This document shows positions 21,093 to 30,141 of a stretch of 40,565 bases of DNA, one piece after another. The notes under the pieces were generated by a model that was given only the letters and a program-made list of their open reading frames with translations, did no database searches and was not told where the DNA came from. The first letter of the stretch is position 1, and the number at the start of each line of letters is the position of its first letter. The translations under genes were made by a program, and so were the position numbers. The stretch is from VMGX01 sp041658885 (lineage in GTDB: Bacteria > Patescibacteriota > Minisyncoccia > Phycocordibacterales > 21-14-all-36-13): contig JBAZZJ010000006.1 of assembly GCA_041658885.1 (NCBI GenBank), positions 1 to 40,565 of the forward strand, written 5' to 3'.

Positions 21093-22862
21093 ATGAAACC
21101 ACATTACAAAAAAGGACAAATAATGATAGGTATCGTTTTAATGTTTGTTATTATTTCTTTATCTGTTATTACTGGAATTGCGTGGAATGTTCAAAAAGAA
21201 ATCTCGGGTGAATATAATGTATCTTCTTCCGCTAAAAGTTATTATTCTGCTGAATCTGTTACAGAAGATGTTGTGTATAGAATAAAAAACGGAATCCAGG
21301 TTTCTTCTACAGAAAGTTTAAATATGAATGATGCAATCGGGACAGCTGTTATTACAGATAGTTTGGGAATAAAGACAATAAGTAGTTCAGGAGATTTTAA
21401 AGACGCTATTAGAAAAGTTTCTGTTTCTTTAACGGAAGGAAGTGGAGTAAGTTTTAATTATGGAGTACAGGTTGGTCAAGGCGGGATTGATTTACAAGGT
21501 AGCTCTGGAATTAATGGAAACGTTTATGCCAACGGTCCTATTATAGGTAGCACCTCCAGTTTTATTACAGGAACAGCAATTTCGGCCAATAGTCCATCAT
21601 TTATAGCCGACCAATCAAACGGCACCGGCGTTCCCGCTAACAATATTGTTTTTGGTAATGAAAATGGAACTCAAGATATTGCTCAAAGTTTTAAAGTTTC
21701 AACCGAAAGTCCATTAAACAAAATTCAACTTTATATAAAAAAGACGAGTACTCCAAATAATGCTACGGTTAAAATAGTTAATGATGCAAACGGAAATCCA
21801 GGAACCACAATATTTGCTTCTGGTACACTTTCGGCTTCAACCATCACTACTTCATACGGATGGATTAATGTCACTTTTTCATCTAATCCTTTGCTTGGTG
21901 TGGGCACGACATATTGGTTAGTTGTTGACGGAGGTACTTCAAGCACTAAATATTACACAATTGGCGCATCAAGCGGTGGATATTCAAATGGAATTGCTAA
22001 AATCGGTCAGGTTGGAGGAACTTGGAATAATACCACTCCGTCTGGACTTGATTATTATTTTAGTATTTATTTGGGTGGATTTACTGGATTAATTGCTGGT
22101 AGTTCCGGAAGTCAGTGGAACCAATTAAATATTGGTTCAAGCAGTTCAGATAGTGCACAGGCTCACACAGTAAACTATACGGAAGCAACGGGTCCTATTT
22201 ATTGTCAAACAGGCACTGGAAATAATAAATCATGTACATTTCAGAATGATCCAGTTTATATTGGGTTTCCAATTTCGGAAGCCAATATTACTCAATGGAA
22301 AAATGATGCTGACGCAGGAGGAATAATTAATGGAGATTATAATGTTTCAGGCTCTAACACTGCTTATCTTGGGCCTAAAAAAATTACCGGCAACTTAAAT
22401 ATTAGTGGAAGTGGAAAATTGTATTTAACTGGAACCGTTTGGGTTCAAGGAAATGTGATTGTTTCCGGTTCGGCAAAAATAATTTTAGACTTATCAACAT
22501 ATGGTCATAGTAGCGGTCTCTTGGTAACTGACGGCTGGCTCAATCTCGGCGGTAGCGGACAATTGAACGGGACCGGTCAAGACGGTAGCTATATTTTATT
22601 TGTAACTACAAGTAATTGTGACGCTTCTTTTTGTGCTCAAAATGCTATTGATATTTCTGGATCAGCCGGGTCTGTAATTTTAAATGCTCAAAATGGTACC
22701 ATTAAATTTACAGGTAGCGCTAGCGCTAAAGAAGCGACAGCATATAAGATGTATCTTTCTGGGTCTGCTATAGTTAATTATGAATCGGGGTTAGCTAATA
22801 TAAATTTTTTAAGCGGTCCTAGTGGAGGTTTTAATATAAACTTTTGGGGAGAAGTTGAGTAA
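21093..22862 (+). CDS. Long PilX-like protein with a choice-of-anchor-like domain and bactofilin-like strands
   Basis: 589 residues. The N-terminus (KKGQIMIGIVLMFVIISLSVITGIAWN) is a prepilin/PilX-type leader and helix, followed by the usual YYSAESVTEDVVYRIKNG. After about 130 residues the protein becomes Ser/Gly/Asn-rich. About 160-335 resembles choice-of-anchor beta-sandwich domains (AQSFKVSTESPLNKIQLYIK, TTYWLVVDGG). About 425-560 has stacked short strands (GNLNISGSGKLYLTG, GNVIVSGSAKI) like bactofilin or polymer-forming proteins. Such size is unusual for a minor pilin and suggests a tip adhesin carried by the pilus. It ends the operon at a strong terminator. Confidence 0.82.
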   Translation: MKPHYKKGQIMIGIVLMFVIISLSVITGIAWNVQKEISGEYNVSSSAKSYYSAESVTEDVVYRIKNGIQVSSTESLNMNDAIGTAVITDSLGIKTISSSGDFKDAIRKVSVSLTEGSGVSFNYGVQVGQGGIDLQGSSGINGNVYANGPIIGSTSSFITGTAISANSPSFIADQSNGTGVPANNIVFGNENGTQDIAQSFKVSTESPLNKIQLYIKKTSTPNNATVKIVNDANGNPGTTIFASGTLSASTITTSYGWINVTFSSNPLLGVGTTYWLVVDGGTSSTKYYTIGASSGGYSNGIAKIGQVGGTWNNTTPSGLDYYFSIYLGGFTGLIAGSSGSQWNQLNIGSSSSDSAQAHTVNYTEATGPIYCQTGTGNNKSCTFQNDPVYIGFPISEANITQWKNDADAGGIINGDYNVSGSNTAYLGPKKITGNLNISGSGKLYLTGTVWVQGNVIVSGSAKIILDLSTYGHSSGLLVTDGWLNLGGSGQLNGTGQDGSYILFVTTSNCDASFCAQNAIDISGSAGSVILNAQNGTIKFTGSASAKEATAYKMYLSGSAIVNYESGLANINFLSGPSGGFNINFWGEVE

Positions 22863-22863
22863 A

Positions 22864-22900
22864 TGAAAAAGCAATCCAGATTGCTTTTTCATCCATAATT
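22864..22900 (+). terminator. Terminator of the pilus operon, with conserved trailer
   Basis: TGAAAAAGCAAT / ATTGCTTTTTCA around CCAG, followed by TCCATAATT. The whole word TTTTTCATCCATAATT is at 22885-22900. Confidence 0.9.
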
Positions 22901-22981
22901 GATTTTTGTTTTTTAATTTTCTTTTTAAAACTCATAAAACAACCTTACTTAAAGCCATATTTAGAGAACGTGGAAATATTA

Positions 22982-22990
22982 TGATATAAT
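22982..22990 (+). promoter_or_regulatory. Extended -10 promoter of tpiA
   Basis: TG-A-TATAAT with -10 at 22985-22990. The ATG at 23004 follows 13 bases later, leaving a leader of only about six bases. Confidence 0.55.
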
Positions 22991-23003
22991 TGAAATACAG
23001 AAT

Positions 23004-23786
23004 ATGCCCAAAAATTTACAGAGTAAAAAAATAGTAGTAGCTAATTGGAAAATGGAGCCTGAAACACTTGAAAAAGCGTTTGAGATTTTTAACGAAACAA
23101 AAAAAGTTTCAAAAGCGCTAAAAAACACCAATATAGTTATTTGTCCGCCTTCAATATATCTAAATAAACTAAAAGAAGAAACAAAAAGTAATAAAAAAAT
23201 TTCTTTTGGAGTTCAAAACATTTTTTCTGAAGAAGAAGGTGCTCACACAGGGGAGATATCAATAGATATGGTAAAAAATTTGGGTGTTGAGTATGTAATT
23301 GTCGGACATTCAGAAAGGAGAGCATTAGGAGAAGATGATTTACTTATATCAAAAAAAGTAAATTTAGTTTTAAATTCAAAATTAAACCCAATTTTATGTA
23401 TAGGTGAGAAAGAAAGAAATGATGAAGGAGATTTTCTTTTGTTTGTTTCAGAACAAATTAAAAACTCTCTTCAAAAAATAGAAAAAAAATATTTAAAAAA
23501 TTTAATAATTGCATATGAACCAGTTTGGGCTATAGGAAAAACCGCTCAAGACGCGATGGATTCTCGTGGAGTTCATCAGATGACATTGTTTATAAAAAAA
23601 GTTCTGGCAGATTTGTTTGATGAAAAAATTTCAGAAAAAGTAATGATACTTTATGGAGGCTCTGTCGAATTAAGTAACGCAGAAGACTTGATTAAGAACG
23701 GAAATATAGACGGATTTCTTATTGGACACGAGTCATTGGATGCGGAAAAGTTTTGTGAGATTCTAAAATTAGTAGATAAAAATTAG
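23004..23786 (+). CDS. tpiA: Triosephosphate isomerase
   Basis: 260 residues, normal for TIM. The enzyme interconverts glyceraldehyde-3-phosphate and dihydroxyacetone phosphate. Catalytic residues are visible: Asn14 and Lys16 (VANWKM), His102 (IVGHSERR) and Glu172 (AYEPVWAIG, followed by the flexible loop). The phosphate-binding YGGS is at 217-220. No other glycolytic gene is adjacent. The gene stands alone between terminators, with its own promoter and an almost leaderless start. Confidence 0.97.
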   Translation: MPKNLQSKKIVVANWKMEPETLEKAFEIFNETKKVSKALKNTNIVICPPSIYLNKLKEETKSNKKISFGVQNIFSEEEGAHTGEISIDMVKNLGVEYVIVGHSERRALGEDDLLISKKVNLVLNSKLNPILCIGEKERNDEGDFLLFVSEQIKNSLQKIEKKYLKNLIIAYEPVWAIGKTAQDAMDSRGVHQMTLFIKKVLADLFDEKISEKVMILYGGSVELSNAEDLIKNGNIDGFLIGHESLDAEKFCEILKLVDKN

Positions 23787-23807
23787 ATTTCAAAAAAACA
23801 ATCAAAA

Positions 23808-23845
23808 ATCATTCCGGTATCCTGCAGAATACCAGAATGGTTTTT
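23808..23845. terminator. Terminator after tpiA
   Basis: CATTCCGGTAT pairs with ATACCAGAATG (one mismatch) around CCTGCAGA, with A and T runs on both sides. It can serve tpiA and the converging metallopeptidase-like gene. Confidence 0.8.
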
Positions 23846-23860
23846 CAATTTATGTTGATG

Positions 23861-24820
23861 TTATTTTTTCAACATCTTTTTAAACTCAAAAATACATTTC
23901 TCAATGTAATCATCGTCAAAAACTGATTTACCGCCTCGCATTTGTTTTTCCGTTAAAGGGTATATCAATGCTGAAAGTTTTTGTCGTGTTTTTTGATAGT
24001 ACTCTGATTTATTTTTTTTGTTTGGTATTTTTAATTCTTTATATTGAAAAACTGTCTTTTTGTTCAGCTTGTATTTTTGTGCCAAATAGCCATGTGGTAC
24101 AAGTGTGTCTGCAATTGCTTCTGTTAAGATATTAAAGTTCAATTTTTGTTTTTTAACTCTTTTTTCAAAATTTTTCCACTCTTTTTTCTCAATGCCACTC
24201 TCTATCAAATGAAGTGTTTCATGAATAATGACCGATAAACTATTTTTTACATTTTCTGTTGTTTCTTTATCCAGTTTTGAGGTCTCTATTGTTATATGTT
24301 TTCTTGGATTTATATTTGCTCCCCCTCCACTCTGACTTTCAGATGGGTTAATTAGTAGATGAACATAGACTACAACGGGATAATGTTTGGATTTATAAAA
24401 TTTTATTATTTCTGAAAAAATTTTTTCTGTTTTGATTTTTTTCGACAGTTTCTCTAAATTATTTTTTCTTTTTTCTAAACGATTTTTCCACTCAATATAT
24501 ATTTTATGAATATTTGGGTAAAAGTAGTTTATAATTTCCATTACACATACATATTCATTTTTTGTTAATCTCTTATTTAAATTTTTATTGACCTCATCAA
24601 AATTTTTTGCAAGAATAAAATCAGAATCCAAAATACCCCAAGGATATTTTTTTCTGATTTTTATATATTTTTTGATAAATTTTTTATCTTGTTTTGTAAT
24701 ACTAAATTTATTTTCATAGTATTCTCTTATCCATTTTCTTGTATGTATATCCCAAAGTGAAACAGAATCTAAAAAATAAAAAAAGGTAGCAGGTTCCTGA
24801 ATTTTAAATATAAATTTCAT
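23861..24820 (-). CDS. Putative zinc metallopeptidase-like protein (HExxH)
   Basis: 319 residues, soluble, Lys-rich, no signal peptide. Residues 200-204 are HETLH in the hydrophobic context SVIIHETLHLIESG, and a conserved-looking NILTEAIAD at 230-238 supplies a candidate third ligand (Glu234). This is the gluzincin arrangement. A Gly-rich segment SGGGANINPRKH precedes it. Residues 100-145 are probably helical and charged. I recognise no named family. It starts three bases after the HIT gene on the same strand, so the two are cotranscribed. Without homology searches, peptidase activity is inferred from the motif only. Confidence 0.75.
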   Translation of the reverse strand: MKFIFKIQEPATFFYFLDSVSLWDIHTRKWIREYYENKFSITKQDKKFIKKYIKIRKKYPWGILDSDFILAKNFDEVNKNLNKRLTKNEYVCVMEIINYFYPNIHKIYIEWKNRLEKRKNNLEKLSKKIKTEKIFSEIIKFYKSKHYPVVVYVHLLINPSESQSGGGANINPRKHITIETSKLDKETTENVKNSLSVIIHETLHLIESGIEKKEWKNFEKRVKKQKLNFNILTEAIADTLVPHGYLAQKYKLNKKTVFQYKELKIPNKKNKSEYYQKTRQKLSALIYPLTEKQMRGGKSVFDDDYIEKCIFEFKKMLKK

Positions 24821-24823
24821 TTT

Positions 24824-25219
24824 TTATAATTCTTTCTTAATTTTTTCTGCCGTTTCTTTCATTTCTCCTTCTTTGTATTTATAAATTTTTTCTGGGTTTG
24901 GGCCGTGCGGATGTTGATCGTTTTCAAATTTAGGGATTAAATGTATGTGTGCGTGTGGAATTCCAAGTCCATAAACAACATAAGAAACCAATATCGGATT
25001 CAGGGCTTTTTGAATTATTTTTGACAATTTTCTTGCGGTTCCCCAATATTCTCCAAATAGTTCATAATCATTAACCCACTCTATGTGTTTTTTGGGAATT
25101 AAGAGCGTATGTCCGGGGTTAAGTGGATTTATATCTAAAAAAGCAAAAAAATTTTCATCCTCGTAAATTTTGTCGCACGGAATTTCTCCCTTAATTATTT
25201 TACAAAATATACAGTCCAT
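24824..25219 (-). CDS. HIT-family nucleotide-binding/hydrolase protein
   Basis: 131 residues, the usual HIT (Hint-like) size. The histidine triad HAHIHL is at about 102-107, the N-terminal zinc-type pair CIFC at 3-6, and the IPKKHI strand near 41-46. These enzymes hydrolyse nucleoside phosphoramidates or AMP-lysine-type substrates. The physiological substrate is not known from sequence. It precedes the HExxH gene with a 3-base gap and diverges from recJ. Confidence 0.94.
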   Translation of the reverse strand: MDCIFCKIIKGEIPCDKIYEDENFFAFLDINPLNPGHTLLIPKKHIEWVNDYELFGEYWGTARKLSKIIQKALNPILVSYVVYGLGIPHAHIHLIPKFENDQHPHGPNPEKIYKYKEGEMKETAEKIKKEL

Positions 25220-25309
25220 AATTTCATTATAGAATGTAAAATGTAAATCTCAAAATGTTTTTATGTTTTTGTGATTTGGTGATTTTATGTCTGTGCTATA
25301 ATCACGAAC
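25220..25309 (+). promoter_or_regulatory. recJ promoter and TTTTATG repeats
   Basis: Degenerate repeats of TTTTATG / GTGATTT (25258-25290) are followed by TG-C-TATAAT (-10 at 25297-25302). The ATG at 25310 is seven bases after the -10, so the mRNA is probably leaderless. Confidence 0.6.
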
Positions 25310-27034
25310 ATGAGATATGAAATTTTCAAAAAATTGGATGAAAAGACAGATAAAGAACTACAAAATTATCCAGAATTAACACGAAGACTTCTAGTAAACA
25401 GAAAGATAAAAACCGCAAAAGATGCGGAAGATTTTTTGAATTTGGATTATGAAAGACACACACACGACCCGTTTTTGATGAAGGGGATGAAAAAGGCTGT
25501 TAAGAGAATTTTAGATGCAATAAAAAGTAATGAAAAAATTGTTATTTTTAGTGATTATGATATGGACGGGATTCCAGGGGCTGTTGCATTTCACGATTTT
25601 TTTAAAAAAATTAAATACAAAAATTTTATAAATTATATTCCACACAGAAATAAAGAAGGGTTCGGTTTAAATAAAATGGCTATAAAAGAATTTTCAGAAA
25701 GCGATACAAAACTTCTTATAACGATTGATTGTGGAATAACAAATATTGAAGAAGTTAAACTGGCAAACAGATTAGGAATGGATGTAATTATTACAGACCA
25801 TCATTTAGAGAACTCTCATACTCCAAAAGCATTTGCAATATTAAATCCAAAACAAAAAGGTGAAAAATATCCATTTAAAAATTTATGTGGAGCTGGGGTC
25901 ATTTTTAAATTAATTCAAGCCTTGATTAAGCGGGGAAATAAAGAAAAAATGTTTGAAATTAATGATGGATGGGAGAAATGGCTTCTTGATATGGTTGGAA
26001 TGGCAACGATTGCTGACATGGTTCCTCTTGTTGGGGAGAATAGAATTTTTGCGCATTATGGTTTGAAGGTTTTAAAAAAGTCTCCACGAGTTGGATTAAT
26101 TAAATTACTTAAAAAAATTGGTGTTAATCAAGACATACTTTCGGAAGATGACATAGGATTTATGATAGGCCCGAGAATAAACGCAGCATCAAGAATGGAT
26201 GTTCCTATGGAAGCATTTAATCTTCTTACAACAACGGACGAAGTAGAAGCTGACAGACTTGCGTTACATTTAAATAAAATAAACAACGAAAGAAAAGGAG
26301 TTGTAGCATCGATAATTAAAGAAATAAAAAAGAATTACAAACACAGAGAAGATAGAGGAATAATTGTAATGGGTAATCCGAGGTGGAGTCCAGGATTGGT
26401 TGGACTAGCTTGCAATACTCTTACGGAAAGCTATAAAAAACCAGTTTTTTTGTGGGGGAGAGACGAAAATTCTGTTATTAAAGGATCTTGTAGGTCAGAC
26501 GGAGTTCTTGATTTAGTGGAACTCATGACAGAAATGAAAACCGAAATTTTTATTGAATATGGCGGGCACTCACTGTCAGGAGGTTTTTCTGTTAATAATG
26601 AAAAAATACATTTTCTTGAAGAAGAACTAAATCTTGCTTATGAAAGACTAAAAAACAAAAAACAAACTATGCCGACACAAACGAAAAAATTTTTGATTGA
26701 TGATGAACTCTCTCTCAACAATGTAAATCTTGAAAAATATTCTCAAATAGAAGCGATGTCTCCTTTTGGAGAAGGAAATCCAAAACCGATTTTTTTATTT
26801 AGAAATTTAGAAATTGAAGGTGCTTCTGTTTTTGGAAAGAGTATGGAACATTTAAAGTTAGAATTTAGAAATTCTTCAGGAAATAAAATAGAGGCCATAA
26901 GTTTTTTTGGATTAAAAAAAGAAGAAAGTTTGTCTCTAGAAAAAGGACAAAAAATAAATTTGGTAGCTAATATTGAAAAATCAAATTTTAGTAGATTTTC
27001 TCAATTAAGATTACGAATAATTGACATTTTTTAG
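25310..27034 (+). CDS. recJ: Single-stranded-DNA-specific exonuclease RecJ
   Basis: 574 residues, full length for RecJ. RecJ is a 5'-3' ssDNA exonuclease of recombination and mismatch repair. Motif I is SDYDMDGIPGAV near 82-93, motif II ITIDCGITN near 136-144, the DHH motif ITDHHLENS near 159-167, and the DHHA1 signature GGHSLSGGF near 421-429. In the usual motif I the residue after DYD is Ala; here it is Met. The C-terminal OB-like part is present. The start follows a promoter at the expected leaderless distance. Confidence 0.95.
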   Translation: MRYEIFKKLDEKTDKELQNYPELTRRLLVNRKIKTAKDAEDFLNLDYERHTHDPFLMKGMKKAVKRILDAIKSNEKIVIFSDYDMDGIPGAVAFHDFFKKIKYKNFINYIPHRNKEGFGLNKMAIKEFSESDTKLLITIDCGITNIEEVKLANRLGMDVIITDHHLENSHTPKAFAILNPKQKGEKYPFKNLCGAGVIFKLIQALIKRGNKEKMFEINDGWEKWLLDMVGMATIADMVPLVGENRIFAHYGLKVLKKSPRVGLIKLLKKIGVNQDILSEDDIGFMIGPRINAASRMDVPMEAFNLLTTTDEVEADRLALHLNKINNERKGVVASIIKEIKKNYKHREDRGIIVMGNPRWSPGLVGLACNTLTESYKKPVFLWGRDENSVIKGSCRSDGVLDLVELMTEMKTEIFIEYGGHSLSGGFSVNNEKIHFLEEELNLAYERLKNKKQTMPTQTKKFLIDDELSLNNVNLEKYSQIEAMSPFGEGNPKPIFLFRNLEIEGASVFGKSMEHLKLEFRNSSGNKIEAISFFGLKKEESLSLEKGQKINLVANIEKSNFSRFSQLRLRIIDIF

Positions 27035-27093
27035 CACCGGTGGTATTATTAATATCAAAAGTAGTTCATTTATTCATTTTTTCTGGAGGTATT

Positions 27094-27357
27094 GTGAAAA
27101 ATTTTTTTAAAAAGAGAATTTGTAGTGTTTGTGGAAATAACGTTGATACCGAAGAAAATGGTTTATCGTTTCTTCACTCAATAACAGGTGGGGAGACCGT
27201 TTCCTACAAAGACGACATTACTTGTACTGGGAGTGGAAAAGAAACACATCTCCGTATGGCAAAATGGTTTTTTATTATGGCATCCATCGTTGGTTCTGCT
27301 GTGGTTATAGGAGTAAGGTATAACCACGATAAGGCCAAAGTTTTGAAAGCGGATTAA
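27094..27357 (+). CDS. Small zinc-ribbon-like membrane protein
   Basis: 87 residues from the GTG at 27094. A perfect GGAGG five bases before it decides the start; the frame itself is open from 27040. The N-terminus is basic (KNFFKKRI), then CSVCG and a later Cys (DITCTG) suggest a partial zinc ribbon. A transmembrane helix (WFFIMASIVGSAVVIGV) lies near the C-terminus, with a charged tail. No family is recognised. A terminator overlaps the stop codon. Confidence 0.7.
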   Translation: MKNFFKKRICSVCGNNVDTEENGLSFLHSITGGETVSYKDDITCTGSGKETHLRMAKWFFIMASIVGSAVVIGVRYNHDKAKVLKAD

Positions 27358-27370
27358 TCATCCGCTTTTT
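27346..27370 (+). terminator. Terminator overlapping the zinc-ribbon-like gene end
   Basis: AAAGCGGAT / ATCCGCTTT around TAATC, then TTATTTTG. Confidence 0.88.
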
Positions 27371-27400
27371 ATTTTGTTTGTGTAATGTTAAAATTTTCAA

Positions 27401-28117
27401 ATGAACAACAATATAATTATTTTTACAGATGGTTCGGCATTAGGAAATCCCGGTAAGGCAGGATGGGGGGCAGTTATCATTTTTGATAAAAAAGAAGTTT
27501 TAGAGATTGGGGGTTTTGAAAAAAAATCTACAAACAACAGAATGGAAATGACGTCCGCAATTGAATCCTTTAAAACATTAGAAAAGAATAAGGTATTAAA
27601 TAGTAGAACACAAATAAATATATACACAGATTCAAGTTATGTATTTAACGGAATAACAAAGTGGATTAGTGGTTGGGTTTTAAGAGGCTGGATAGGAGTT
27701 AATAAAAATCCCGTCTTGAATAAAGACCTGTGGGAACAACTACTTGTTTTAAATAATAAATTTAAAATTGAATGGAAATTATTACCGGGGCATAGTGGAA
27801 TAGTTGGGAACGAAAGGGCAGATGAAGTAGCAACATCTTTTGCTTCAGAAAACTCGGTTGTTTTATACAAAGGAACGATAGAAAAATATAAAAAAAATAT
27901 TTTAGATTTTAAAACAAACAATACTGACGACGGAAGAAAAAAAATGAAAGCGTACTCTTATTTGAGTATGATAGATGGAATTATAAAAAAACACGAAACA
28001 TGGGTAGAGTGCGAATCTAGAGTAAAAGAAAAAAAGAATGCTAAATTCAGAAAATCCATAGACAAAAATGATGAAGAAAAAATTATAAATGAATGGAGAA
28101 ATGAAAATTGTCGTTAA
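27401..28117 (+). CDS. rnhA: Ribonuclease HI with a C-terminal viroplasmin-like extension
   Basis: 238 residues, against about 150 for plain RNase HI. The enzyme cuts RNA in RNA-DNA hybrids. The catalytic acids are Asp10 (FTDGS), Glu49 (NRMEM), Asp76 (YTDSSY) and the last Asp in GNERADEVA near 143. After about 165 residues an extension contains ETWVECESRVKEKKNAKF, the pattern of the caulimovirus viroplasmin/RNase H hybrid-binding domain. That domain normally sits at the N-terminus, so its position is unusual. The identification is by eye. A terminator overlaps the stop codon. Confidence 0.92.
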   Translation: MNNNIIIFTDGSALGNPGKAGWGAVIIFDKKEVLEIGGFEKKSTNNRMEMTSAIESFKTLEKNKVLNSRTQINIYTDSSYVFNGITKWISGWVLRGWIGVNKNPVLNKDLWEQLLVLNNKFKIEWKLLPGHSGIVGNERADEVATSFASENSVVLYKGTIEKYKKNILDFKTNNTDDGRKKMKAYSYLSMIDGIIKKHETWVECESRVKEKKNAKFRKSIDKNDEEKIINEWRNENCR

Positions 28118-28139
28118 ACGACAATTTTCATCCATAATT
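28102..28139 (+). terminator. Terminator overlapping the rnhA stop, with conserved trailer
   Basis: TGAAAATTGTCG / CGACAATTTTCA around TTAAA, with the stop codon in the loop; TCCATAATTTTTTT follows. Confidence 0.9.
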
Positions 28140-28177
28140 TTTTTGTTCTTGAAATATTTGAGATTTGTTAACGTTCA

Positions 28178-29698
28178 ATGACTCTTGTTCAACCAAAAAT
28201 TCATTCACTTTTCTATTTTTTAATAATCGGTTTTATATCTGGGGTGTTTTTTCGCTCCTTTTTTAATTTCGGTGATTATTTTCTCCTATTTCTTTTTGTT
28301 TTATCCCTTTTTCTATTTTTATTGTATTTTTTATTTAGAAAAAATGAGGAAATTAAAAATTGGATTTTTCTTTTGGTCTCCATTTTTATTCTATCTTTTA
28401 TTTTGGGTGTTTTTAGATTTGATTTGGCGGATAAATACAGAGGGAGCCCAATTTTAGACTCTTTCATTGGACAAAAAGTTATTGTTGATGGAATAATAAT
28501 AAACGAACCAATAGAAAAAGAGAAAAATACAAAATTTGTAGTGGAGCTAAAAGAAAAAATATTGGGAGATGAGAAAATAACGCTAAATGACAAAATTTTA
28601 ATAATCACAGAGTCGCCATCCTTTTTTAATTATGGAGATAAGGTTTTAATAAATGGAATTTTAAATAAACCAAAAAATTTTGTAACTGAAGGAGAAGAAT
28701 TTGATTACATATCATATTTATCAAAAGATGAAATATTTTATCAAATGTTTTATCCAAAAATTGAAAAAGAATCTACAAACGAAGGAAATTATATAAGACA
28801 AAATCTCTTTAAGTTAAAAAATTCATTTTTAGAAAGCATTAAAAAGACGATTTCAGAGCCACACTCCTCACTTTTAGGAGGGTTAACCGTAGGAGCAGAA
28901 GAATCGCTCGGTGAAACATTACAGGAAAATTTTAGAAAAACAGGAATAATGCACATAGTTGTTTTGTCTGGTTATAACGTAACAATCGTTTCTGAAGCAA
29001 TAATGAGAGTTTTTAGTTTTCTCCCGTTCGTTTTTAAATTTTCATTTGGGATTATTTCAATAATATTTTTTGTTTTAATGACTGGAGCCTCTGCTACTGC
29101 GGTGAGAGCCGGGATAATGGCAGTTTTTGTAATCCTTGCTCGCATAACAGGAAGGGAATATGAAGTTTTACGTGCCTTATTTATTGCGGGGGTTATTATG
29201 ATAATTCAAAATCCAAAAATTTTGGCTTTTGATTCCTCATTCCAACTTTCTTTTATGGCGACATTTGGTCTTATATATGTTTCTCCAAAAATTTACAAAT
29301 ATTTTAAATTTATAACAACAAAATTTCAATTTCGTGAACTTGTTGTTTCTGCTGTTGCCACTCAATTATTTGTTTTACCTCTCATTCTATATAAAATGGG
29401 TTATCTTTCTCTTTTAGCTCTTCCCGTAAATTTACTAATTCTTCCTTTTATACCGGCGACAATGTTTTTCGGTTTTCTTTCTGGCATGCTCGGTTTTGTA
29501 AGCCTTGCAATTGCGTTTCCATTTTCTTTTATTACATTTATTTTATTAGATTATGAATTAAAAGTTGTTAATTTTTTTGCAGGTCTTCCTTTTTCATCAA
29601 TTCAAATAAACAATTTTCCATTAATTTTAATGGTCTCAATCTATATAATTTATGGAGTAATTTTATTTTTGGTTTCCAAAAATAAGAACAAGCGATAA
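28178..29698 (+). CDS. comEC: ComEC/Rec2-family DNA uptake channel, membrane part
   Basis: 506 residues. Order: N-terminal transmembrane helices (about 8-85), a soluble OB-like domain (about 90-205, GQKVIVDGIIINEP), then the competence domain with many helices (about 225-500). The signature HIVVLSGYNVTIV near 262-274 is typical of ComEC. ComEC forms the inner-membrane channel for single-stranded DNA during transformation. The C-terminal metallo-beta-lactamase domain of full ComEC is missing here and is found as a separate secreted protein at 30213, with a small regulator gene between. Confidence 0.93.
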   Translation: MTLVQPKIHSLFYFLIIGFISGVFFRSFFNFGDYFLLFLFVLSLFLFLLYFLFRKNEEIKNWIFLLVSIFILSFILGVFRFDLADKYRGSPILDSFIGQKVIVDGIIINEPIEKEKNTKFVVELKEKILGDEKITLNDKILIITESPSFFNYGDKVLINGILNKPKNFVTEGEEFDYISYLSKDEIFYQMFYPKIEKESTNEGNYIRQNLFKLKNSFLESIKKTISEPHSSLLGGLTVGAEESLGETLQENFRKTGIMHIVVLSGYNVTIVSEAIMRVFSFLPFVFKFSFGIISIIFFVLMTGASATAVRAGIMAVFVILARITGREYEVLRALFIAGVIMIIQNPKILAFDSSFQLSFMATFGLIYVSPKIYKYFKFITTKFQFRELVVSAVATQLFVLPLILYKMGYLSLLALPVNLLILPFIPATMFFGFLSGMLGFVSLAIAFPFSFITFILLDYELKVVNFFAGLPFSSIQINNFPLILMVSIYIIYGVILFLVSKNKNKR

Positions 29699-29743
29699 AG
29701 ATAAATTGCAATTAATGTTATTTTAAATTTTGGTTTGTTCGCA

Positions 29744-29781
29744 ATACTATTCTATTGTTCTTAAGAACAATAGAATAGTAT
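29744..29781. repeat. Perfect 38-bp palindrome before the winged-helix gene
   Basis: The half-site ATACTATTCTATTGTTCTT is followed by its exact complement. It is a member of the TATTCT...AGAATA palindrome family (30105, 31522, 36960, 37013, 37954, 37995). It could be an operator for the gene just downstream or a terminator of comEC. Confidence 0.85.
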
Positions 29782-29865
29782 GATAAAATAAACACGAAGT
29801 AAGAAAGGAGACGTGGGATAAGTTTATATTTTATGTCTTTATTATTTAATCTTATTTAAAATTTT

Positions 29866-30141
29866 ATGGAAAATGGTACATATAAAAAACTAGAAAGAAT
29901 TGTTAGAGGTTTTTCAAATTATAGAAGAATTCAGATTTTAGAACTTTTGGCTAAAAAACCAGATTTGTCTATTTTTGATATCTCTGAAGAATTAAATGTT
30001 AATTTTAAGACGATTTCTGCCCATGCCTCTAGACTTTTGAATGCTGGTGCACTATTAAAAAAAGAAGATTTTACATCTGTTCGTCACAGACTTACATCGA
30101 GAGGAAAAGCTATTCTAATGTTCTTAAGAACATTAGAATAG
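29866..30141 (+). CDS. Small winged-helix DNA-binding regulator
   Basis: 91 residues. The helix-turn-helix is at about 34-60 (DLSIFDISEELNVNFKTISAHASRL) with the wing near 66-80, like ArsR/MarR-type regulators. There are no Cys, so metal sensing by the ArsR route is unlikely. The gene lies between the two comEC parts and between two long palindromes of the same family. Its last ten codons and stop are themselves one half and more of the palindrome 30105-30146, so the C-terminus ILMFLRTLE is dictated by the palindrome. It could control the neighbouring DNA-uptake genes, but that is inference. Confidence 0.85.
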   Translation: MENGTYKKLERIVRGFSNYRRIQILELLAKKPDLSIFDISEELNVNFKTISAHASRLLNAGALLKKEDFTSVRHRLTSRGKAILMFLRTLE

